Shown here in pieces: positions 59,010 through 64,000 of a DNA stretch of 64,000 nucleotides (its first letter is position 1; each line of letters opens with the position of its first letter). The DNA is taken from the NCBI RefSeq assembly GCF_024171955.1, contig NZ_JAMTCS010000013.1, positions 62,001 through 126,000 of the forward strand, given 5' to 3'. The translations under genes were made by a program, and so were the position numbers. The stretch comes from Promicromonospora thailandica (GTDB taxonomy: Bacteria; Actinomycetota; Actinomycetes; Actinomycetales; Cellulomonadaceae). The notes below the pieces were generated by a model that did no database searches, had not been told where the DNA came from, and was given only the letters and a program-made list of their open reading frames with translations.

Positions 59010-60275
59010 GTGCCCGACCTCGCCGCCAGCCCGGCCCCCGAGACCGCCCGCAGTGCCGACCTTCGGGTCGACCTCCTCACCCGGGAGTACCCGCCGCACG
59101 TGTACGGCGGCGCCGGCGTGCACGTCGCGGAGCTCGCCGTCGTCCTCGCCCAGCACGCCGACGTGCGGGTGCGTTGCTTCGACGGCCCGCGCGACGCCCC
59201 CACGGAGGCCGCGGGCGTCACCGGCTACGACACCCCGGCGGCACTGGCCGCCGCCAACCCCGCGCTGGCCACCCTGGGCACGGACCTCCTGATGGCCGAC
59301 GACGTCGCCGGCGCCGACCTGGTCCACTCCCACACCTGGTACGCCAACATGGCCGGGCACCTGGGCGGCCTGCTGCACGGCGTGCCGCACGTCGTCACCG
59401 CGCACTCCCTGGAGCCGCTGCGCCCCTGGAAGGCCGAGCAGCTGGGCGGCGGCTACGCGCTGTCCTCGTGGGCCGAGCGCACCGCCTACCTGGGTGCGGC
59501 GGGCGTCATCGCCGTCTCGGCGGGCATGCGCGCCGACATCCTGCGCGTCTACCCCGAGCTCGACCCCGAGCGGGTGCACGTGGTGCACAACGGCATCGAC
59601 CTGACGGGCTGGCAGCGCCCCGCGCCCGACGACGCCGACGCCCGCGCCACCGTGCACCGCCACGGCATCGACCCGGACCGCCCCGCCGTCGTCTTCGTCG
59701 GCCGGATCACCCGGCAGAAGGGCCTGCCCTACCTGCTGCGCGCGGCCGCGCAGCTGCCGCCCGAGGTGCAGCTCGTGCTGTGCGCGGGGGCGCCCGACAC
59801 CCCGGAGATCATGGCCGAGGTGCGCGCCCTGGTCGAGACGCTGCGCGAGACCCGCACCGGCGTCGTCTGGATCGAGCAGATGCTGCCGCGGCCCGACCTG
59901 ACCGCGGTGCTCGCCGCCTGCACGGTCTTCGTCTGCCCGAGCGTCTACGAGCCGCTCGGCATCGTGAACCTCGAGGCCATGGCCGTGGGCCTGCCCGTGG
60001 TCGGCACGGCCACGGGCGGCATCCCCGAGGTGGTCGACGACGGCGTCACCGGCCTCCTGGTCCCCCTCGAGCAGGCCGACGACGGCACCGGCACCCCGCT
60101 GGACCCCGACCGCTTCGTGGCCGACCTCGCCGCCGCGCTGACCCGGGTCGCCACCGACCCGGCCCGCGCCGCGGCGATGGGCGCGGCCGGCCGCCGCCGG
60201 GCGGAGGAGCACTTCGCCTGGACGGCGATCGCCGAGCGCACCGTCGACGTCTACCGGCAGGTGCTGGCCGGCTGA
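59010..60275 (+). CDS. glgM: GT4 alpha-maltose-1-phosphate/glycogen synthase
   Basis: 421 residues. LLTREYPPHVYGGAGVHVAELA (GT4 N-lobe with glycine loop), VVFVGRITRQKGLPYLLRAA, and FVCPSVYEPLGIVNLEAMAVGLPVVGTATGGIPEVV (E-x7-E) identify the GT4 enzyme paired with glgC in actinobacteria. In mycobacteria it transfers glucose from ADP-glucose to Glc-1-P, giving maltose-1-P for the GlgE route; it is often annotated GlgA. The GTG at 59010 opens the conserved N-terminus. It converges on a hypothetical gene with a 7-bp gap. Confidence 0.9.
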   Translation: MPDLAASPAPETARSADLRVDLLTREYPPHVYGGAGVHVAELAVVLAQHADVRVRCFDGPRDAPTEAAGVTGYDTPAALAAANPALATLGTDLLMADDVAGADLVHSHTWYANMAGHLGGLLHGVPHVVTAHSLEPLRPWKAEQLGGGYALSSWAERTAYLGAAGVIAVSAGMRADILRVYPELDPERVHVVHNGIDLTGWQRPAPDDADARATVHRHGIDPDRPAVVFVGRITRQKGLPYLLRAAAQLPPEVQLVLCAGAPDTPEIMAEVRALVETLRETRTGVVWIEQMLPRPDLTAVLAACTVFVCPSVYEPLGIVNLEAMAVGLPVVGTATGGIPEVVDDGVTGLLVPLEQADDGTGTPLDPDRFVADLAAALTRVATDPARAAAMGAAGRRRAEEHFAWTAIAERTVDVYRQVLAG

Positions 60276-60282
60276 CGCGGGC

Positions 60283-61044
60283 TCAGGCCACCCGGCCGTA
60301 GGTGGCCGCGCTCAGCGCGTGCCGGGCCGTACGGTCCACCTCACGCAGCGCCGTCGACCGCTGGTCCACCTGGAAGACGTTCACGGCGCCGCCGTCGTCC
60401 ACCGTGCCCAGCGCGACGATCGCGCGCAGGCGCGTCGCGAGGTCCAGCACGCGCGCCCGCCGGCCGTCCAGGTGCGGCACCGGCCACGACGCCGTGCTCG
60501 CCGACCGGATGCGCTCGATCGCGTCCGCCGCGTCGTCGCGCCAGCGCGCCACGTCGAGCTGGTCCAGGGCGTCGGTCGCGGTCATCAGGCTCGTGCGCAG
60601 CTCGCGCTCGGCGTCGGCCACCGAGCCGATCGTGCCGAGCACCAGCGTGGTCCACTCCGGAACCGGCACCACGCGCCAGGCCACCAGGTGGCCCGGCTCG
60701 ATGTGGCTGCCGAACGCCTGCACGCGCGGCACCGCGGCCCAGCTGCCCGCGGGCGTCGTGACCACCACGCACTCGCCCGCCTCGGTCGCGTCGTGGTTGG
60801 CCGCGGCCGGCACGCCCGCGGGGTCGCCCGGCGCGGGCAGGAGCGCGCACACCTCCCGCGGGCCCGTCGTCCAGGCCGTGAAGAGGGTGCCGAGGTCGGT
60901 GCCGTCGGCGAATCCCGGCAGCCCCTCCACGGTGTGCGGCTCGTCGTCGCCCACCACCGACTTCACGGCGTCCGACGTGTCGCCCACGCCCTGCAGCCAC
61001 AGGGCGAGCAGCACGCTCCGGGGGAGGTCCTGGTCACTGTCCAC
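60283..61044 (-). CDS. Conserved actinobacterial hypothetical protein
   Basis: 253 residues from GTG 61044. The chain DQDLPRSVLLALWLQGVGDTSDAVKSVVGDDEPHTV is conserved among actinobacteria beside the glg genes; later segments include ECVVVTTPAGSWAAVPRVQAFGSHIEPGHLVAWRVVPVP. No known domain or membrane segment is seen. It is divergent from the ABC ATPase gene at 61088. Confidence 0.7.
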   Translation of the reverse strand: MDSDQDLPRSVLLALWLQGVGDTSDAVKSVVGDDEPHTVEGLPGFADGTDLGTLFTAWTTGPREVCALLPAPGDPAGVPAAANHDATEAGECVVVTTPAGSWAAVPRVQAFGSHIEPGHLVAWRVVPVPEWTTLVLGTIGSVADAERELRTSLMTATDALDQLDVARWRDDAADAIERIRSASTASWPVPHLDGRRARVLDLATRLRAIVALGTVDDGGAVNVFQVDQRSTALREVDRTARHALSAATYGRVA

Positions 61045-61087
61045 CGCAGCACTGTAAATGACGGACGACCAGGTAGGGTCGTTGCCC

Positions 61088-61873
61088 ATGAGCTCGGTTC
61101 TCCACCTTGCGGGCGTCACCGTCCGGCGCGGCACCTCGACCATCCTCGACTCCGTGGACTGGCAGGTGAACGAGGGCGAACGGTGGATCGTGCTCGGCCC
61201 CAACGGCGCGGGCAAGACGACCCTCCTGCAGATCGTCGCCGCACGCCTGCACCCGACGTCCGGCACGGCCACCGTGCTCGACTCGACGCTCGGCCGGGTC
61301 GACGTGTTCGAGCTGCGCCCCCGCATCGGCCTGTCCAGCGCGGCGCTCGCGGAGCGGCTGCCGACGGCGGAGACGGTGCGCGACGTCGTGCTCACCGCGG
61401 CCTACGGCGTGACGGGGCGCTGGACCGAGAGCTACGACGAGCTCGACGAGCAGCGCGCGAAGGACCTGCTCTCGGCGTTCGACGTCGACCACCTCGCCGA
61501 CCGCACGTACGGCACCCTCTCGGAGGGCGAGCGCAAGCGCGTGCAGATCGCCCGCGCGCTCATGACCGACCCCGAGCTGCTGCTGCTCGACGAGCCGGGC
61601 GCCGGCCTCGACCTCGGCGGCCGCGAGGAGCTGGTGGCCGCCCTGTCCGAGCTCGCGAGCGACCCCGCCTCGCCCGTGCTGGTGCACGTGACCCACCACG
61701 TCGAGGAGATCCCGCCGGGCTTCACGCACCTGCTGCTGATGAAGAAGGGCGGCATCCAGGCCGCCGGCCCGCTCGAGGAGGTCCTCACCGCGGACAACCT
61801 CTCCGCGGCCTTCGGGGTGCCTCTCGTGGTCGCCCACGGCGGGGGCCGCTGGCTCGCGCGCTCCGCGCGCTGA
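61088..61873 (+). CDS. ABC transporter ATP-binding protein (stand-alone)
   Basis: 261 residues. Walker A GPNGAGKTT, signature TLSEGERKRVQIARAL and Walker B LLLLDEPGAGLD are clear; the Q-loop-like and H-loop (VLVHVTHHVEEIP) are present. The signature has E for G (LSEGE). No permease gene is adjacent. ATG 61088 follows GGTAGGG; a start at 61058 is also possible. It may have a role other than transport or have an unlinked permease. Confidence 0.85.
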   Translation: MSSVLHLAGVTVRRGTSTILDSVDWQVNEGERWIVLGPNGAGKTTLLQIVAARLHPTSGTATVLDSTLGRVDVFELRPRIGLSSAALAERLPTAETVRDVVLTAAYGVTGRWTESYDELDEQRAKDLLSAFDVDHLADRTYGTLSEGERKRVQIARALMTDPELLLLDEPGAGLDLGGREELVAALSELASDPASPVLVHVTHHVEEIPPGFTHLLLMKKGGIQAAGPLEEVLTADNLSAAFGVPLVVAHGGGRWLARSAR

Positions 61874-61923
61874 ACGCCGCGGCGCGGGCCTCGCGTCACG
61901 ATCTGGCACCACACCCTGCCTTT

Positions 61924-62023
61924 GCTACCGCTGTGTCGGTGGACCTTGGTAAAGTCCGGGCAAAGGTCCGAGGTAGCGGGAGATTCCCCGCGAGGGCCCG
62001 CCGGCGGAGAAGTTCCGCCGGCG
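61924..62023 (+). ncRNA. Possible structured 5' leader of the NfeD gene
   Basis: Nested complementary segments: GCTACC (61924-61929)/GGTAGC (61972-61977) around GGACCTT (61941-61947)/AAGGTCC (61963-61969), followed by a strong hairpin CGCCGGCGGA (61999-62008)/TCCGCCGGCG (62014-62023), all within the 190-bp spacer before NfeD. The pairing supports a folded RNA. No known riboswitch is recognised, and the transcription start is not known. Confidence 0.35.
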
Positions 62024-62063
62024 ACCGGTCGCCAGCCGGAGGGGACGCTCGGAGGGAGCGATC

Positions 62064-62495
62064 ATGGCCTGGTTGTGGTGGGTAGGCGCGGCACTGATCT
62101 TCGCGTTGATCGAGCTGCTGTCGCTGGACTTCGTCTTCATCATGTTCGCGGGCGGCGCGCTGGCCGCGTCCGTGGCGAACGCGTCGGGAGCGGAGCTGTG
62201 GGTGCAGGCGGTCGTCTTCGTGGTCGCCACGGTCGTCCTGCTCGTGACGCTGCGGCCCACGCTGATCCGTCACCTGCGCAACAACACGCCGAAGGCGCCC
62301 ACCAACGCGGAGGCGAACGTGGGTCGCACCGCCTCGGTGGTCCAGGAGGTCAGCACGGCCTCGGGCCTCATCAAGCTCAGCGGCGAGGTGTGGAGCGCGC
62401 GGGCCGTGCCCGGGTCGCCTCCGCTCGCCGCCGGCACTAGCGTTCGTGTGGTCCAGATCGACGGCGCGACCGCTGTCGTCGAGCCGGAGGCGTAG
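62064..62495 (+). CDS. NfeD-like membrane protein
   Basis: 143 residues. Two or three membrane helices (WWVGAALIFALIELLSLDFVFIMFAGGALAAS; ELWVQAVVFVVATVVLLVTL) precede an OB-fold NfeD C-domain (GRTASVVQEVSTASGLIKLSGEVWSARA). NfeD partners SPFH proteins in bacterial lipid microdomains; the stomatin-like gene follows after 129 bp. AGGGAG precedes the ATG. Confidence 0.9.
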   Translation: MAWLWWVGAALIFALIELLSLDFVFIMFAGGALAASVANASGAELWVQAVVFVVATVVLLVTLRPTLIRHLRNNTPKAPTNAEANVGRTASVVQEVSTASGLIKLSGEVWSARAVPGSPPLAAGTSVRVVQIDGATAVVEPEA

Positions 62496-62526
62496 CCGCC
62501 CGCCGCCTGGGCGCGGCCACGGTGCA

Positions 62527-62563
62527 GTCCCAGCAAGCACGTCCCAGCAAGCAAGTCCCAGGC
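62527..62563. repeat. Short tandem repeats, 14-bp period
   Basis: GTCCCAGCAAGCA occurs at 62527 and 62541, followed by a shortened GTCCCAGGCA unit. It lies in the spacer between NfeD and SPFH genes. No function is evident. Confidence 0.5.
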
Positions 62564-62624
62564 AGTCCAAGTCAGAAGCTTGAAACCGTCCGTGCGGGCC
62601 TAGGTGCCCGCGTGAGGAGACGTC

Positions 62625-63791
62625 GTGGAGTCATTCGGGCAAGTCCTGCTCTACCTGATCATCGCCCTGGTCGTGATCGTCGGCATCGTCGCGGTGATCC
62701 GTGCGGTCCGGATCGTGCCGCAGTCCGTCGCGCTCGTCGTCGAGCGCCTGGGTCGCTACTCGAAGACGCTCGACCCGGGCCTGCACGTCCTGGTGCCGTT
62801 CGTCGACCGCGTCCGGGCCGGCGTGGACCTGCGCGAGCAGGTCGTGTCGTTCCCGCCCCAGCCGGTGATCACCAGCGACAACCTGGTGGTCGAGATCGAC
62901 ACCGTCATCTACTTCCAGGTGACGGACGCCAAGTCCGCGGTCTACGAGATCGCGAACTACATCACGGCCATCGAGCAGCTCACCGTGACCACGCTGCGTA
63001 ACGTGATCGGCTCGATGGACCTGGAGCAGACGCTCACCAGCCGCGACCAGATCAACGGCCAGCTCCGCGGCGTGCTCGACGAGGCGACGGGACGCTGGGG
63101 CATCCGCGTCAACCGCGTCGAGCTCAAGTCGATCGACCCGCCGCCGTCGGTGCAGGGCTCGATGGAGCAGCAGATGCGCGCCGAACGTGACCGCCGTGCC
63201 GCGATCCTCACGGCCGAGGGTGTCAAGCAGTCCGCGATCCTCACGGCCGAGGGCCAGAAGCAGTCGGAGATCCTCAAGGCCGAGGGTGACGCCCAGGCGC
63301 AGATCCTGCGTGCCGAGGGTGAGTCCCGCGCCATCATGCAGGTCTTCGAGGCCATCCACCGCGGCGACGCCGACCCCAAGCTGCTGGCCTACCAGTACCT
63401 GCAGACGCTGCCGCAGATCGCCAACGGCACCTCCAACACCACCTGGGTCATCCCCACCGAGTTCACCGCGGCGCTGGGCAACATCGCCCAGGGCTTCGGC
63501 GGGGGTGCGGGTCCGGCGGGTCCCGGCGTGCCGCCGGTGCCGCCGAGCACCCCCTCGGGCCCGCGCGAGCCCGCGGACTCCGTGCTCGACGAGCCCCTGC
63601 TGCCGGACCCGGCGGAGGCCCTCGCGGAGGCCCAGCGCCAGGCGGAGGCCGCCACGGCCGACGCGACGAGCGCCGGTACGCGCTCGGGCGACCCGTTCGA
63701 CCCGAGCCACGAGCGCGGGCAGCGCCCGGGCGGTGGCTCGGCGACGCCCCCGCCGGTGCCCCCGGCCCCGCCGGCACCTCCGGCAGGCTGA
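62625..63791 (+). CDS. SPFH/stomatin-like (Band 7) protein
   Basis: 388 residues. An N-terminal membrane anchor (VLLYLIIALVVIVGIVAVIRAV) leads to the Band 7 domain (VPQSVALVVERLGRYSKTLDPGLHVLVPFVDRV ... ITSDNLVVEIDTVIYFQVTD), a coiled AEG-repeat (AEGVKQSAILTAEGQKQSEI) and a Pro/Ala-rich tail. GTG 62625 has GAGGAG upstream. With NfeD it likely forms a flotillin-like microdomain scaffold or QmcA-type protease modulator. Confidence 0.93.
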   Translation: MESFGQVLLYLIIALVVIVGIVAVIRAVRIVPQSVALVVERLGRYSKTLDPGLHVLVPFVDRVRAGVDLREQVVSFPPQPVITSDNLVVEIDTVIYFQVTDAKSAVYEIANYITAIEQLTVTTLRNVIGSMDLEQTLTSRDQINGQLRGVLDEATGRWGIRVNRVELKSIDPPPSVQGSMEQQMRAERDRRAAILTAEGVKQSAILTAEGQKQSEILKAEGDAQAQILRAEGESRAIMQVFEAIHRGDADPKLLAYQYLQTLPQIANGTSNTTWVIPTEFTAALGNIAQGFGGGAGPAGPGVPPVPPSTPSGPREPADSVLDEPLLPDPAEALAEAQRQAEAATADATSAGTRSGDPFDPSHERGQRPGGGSATPPPVPPAPPAPPAG

Positions 63792-63818
63792 CACACGGTC
63801 CCGGTCGCTGACCGGACC

Positions 63819-63846
63819 AGCCCTCCGCGCCTCGTGCCGGAGGGCT
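63819..63846 (+). terminator. Rho-independent terminator
   Basis: AGCCCTCCG (63819-63827) pairs with CGGAGGGCT (63838-63846), followed by TTTGT, 28 bp after the SPFH stop. Confidence 0.75.
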
Positions 63847-63886
63847 TTGTCGTGCCCGGGTCCGGCCCAGGGCGGACCGAGTTGCG

Positions 63887-63902
63887 GAGTGAGTGCTCAC
63901 TC
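63887..63902. promoter_or_regulatory. TetR-type operator palindrome
   Basis: GAGTGAG-TG-CTCACTC is a 16-bp inverted repeat 15 bp before the TetR start at 63918, in the style of TetR self-operators. Confidence 0.6.
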
Positions 63903-63917
63903 ATTTAGTGTCGGGGC

Positions 63918-64000
63918 ATGCAGAACGCGCGATCCCGGGCCTCCCGCATGTCTCCGGAGGACCGGCAGGCCGCCATCGTCGACGCGGTGCTCCCGCTCGT
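63918..64000 (+). CDS. TetR family regulator, N-terminal fragment (runs off window)
   Basis: The ATG at 63918 opens MQNARSRASRMSPEDRQAAIVDAVLPL; EDRQAAIVDAVLPL is the first helix of a TetR HTH. A second ATG at 63948 is also usable. The rest lies beyond the window. The GAGTGAG palindrome before it suggests autoregulation. Confidence 0.65.
   Translation, partial: MQNARSRASRMSPEDRQAAIVDAVLPL

Noticed and set aside
62527-62563. Possible CRISPR-like or origin repeats
   Set aside because: Two and a half 13-bp units with no spacers and no replication gene nearby.
63918-64000. Naming the last TetR gene more precisely
   Set aside because: Only about 27 residues are visible; no subgroup can be given.

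Overview
The window is very GC-rich and densely packed, with actinobacterial features throughout: GTG starts, ATGA/GTGA gene overlaps, an InhA-type enoyl reductase, GlgC beside a GT4 glycogen/maltose-1-phosphate synthase, SURF1 next to DUF3099, and many -10 hexamers placed 6-7 nt before start codons (leaderless mRNAs). It is probably chromosomal DNA of a Promicromonosporaceae/Cellulomonadaceae-type soil actinobacterium; the family is an inference from gene content. No tRNA, rRNA or CRISPR array was seen.

Layout. 1-11 kb: end of an acyl-CoA ligase, two TetR regulators, an MFS/carboxylesterase pair, a DrrAB-type ABC exporter, a DUF4097 protein with a ribbon-helix-helix regulator and iterated TGRTGTCR operator-like repeats, a MacB-type ABC pair, and a UdgX-type uracil-DNA glycosylase. 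11-20 kb: a BadF/GlcNAc-kinase-like ATPase fused to an FHA domain, a DUF4037 protein, a TetR regulator, and a jetABC (Wadjet-type SMC plasmid defence) operon with no jetD behind it. 20-24 kb: a VanY-like D,D-carboxypeptidase, a VanRS-like two-component pair, and a short-chain dehydrogenase divergent from an HxlR regulator. 24-33 kb: regulator/enzyme pairs (GntR with a hydrolase and an MBL protein, LacI with ThuA and a broken lipoprotein, ArsR with an AHSA1 protein, LysR with an MFS), then a DHA2 exporter. 33-37 kb: a zinc-starvation (Zur) island with four cysteine-free ribosomal proteins under a clear Zur box and an ATP-grasp gene preceded by a second, weaker box. 37-41 kb: an IS5-family element carrying an extra small gene, LysE, and a Nudix hydrolase. 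41-48 kb: a NarL-type two-component system, DedA, a serine hydrolase, a zinc metallopeptidase, and a short ThrRS behind a threonine leader peptide and attenuator. 48-64 kb: a one-module zinc-finger protein, a secreted GH43 enzyme, ABC-F, SURF1/DUF3099, fabG-fabI-sixA, serB, glgC/glgM, an ABC ATPase, NfeD-SPFH, and the start of a TetR gene.

Working together: fabG and fabI serve fatty-acid elongation; glgC and glgM make ADP-glucose and use it for alpha-glucan synthesis; the C-minus ribosomal proteins spare zinc; jetABC would recognise and extrude circular plasmid DNA but lacks its nuclease subunit here. Intergenic regions are unusually rich in long inverted repeats: a 62-bp perfect palindrome, two dispersed hairpin families with two copies each, and several strong bidirectional terminators.
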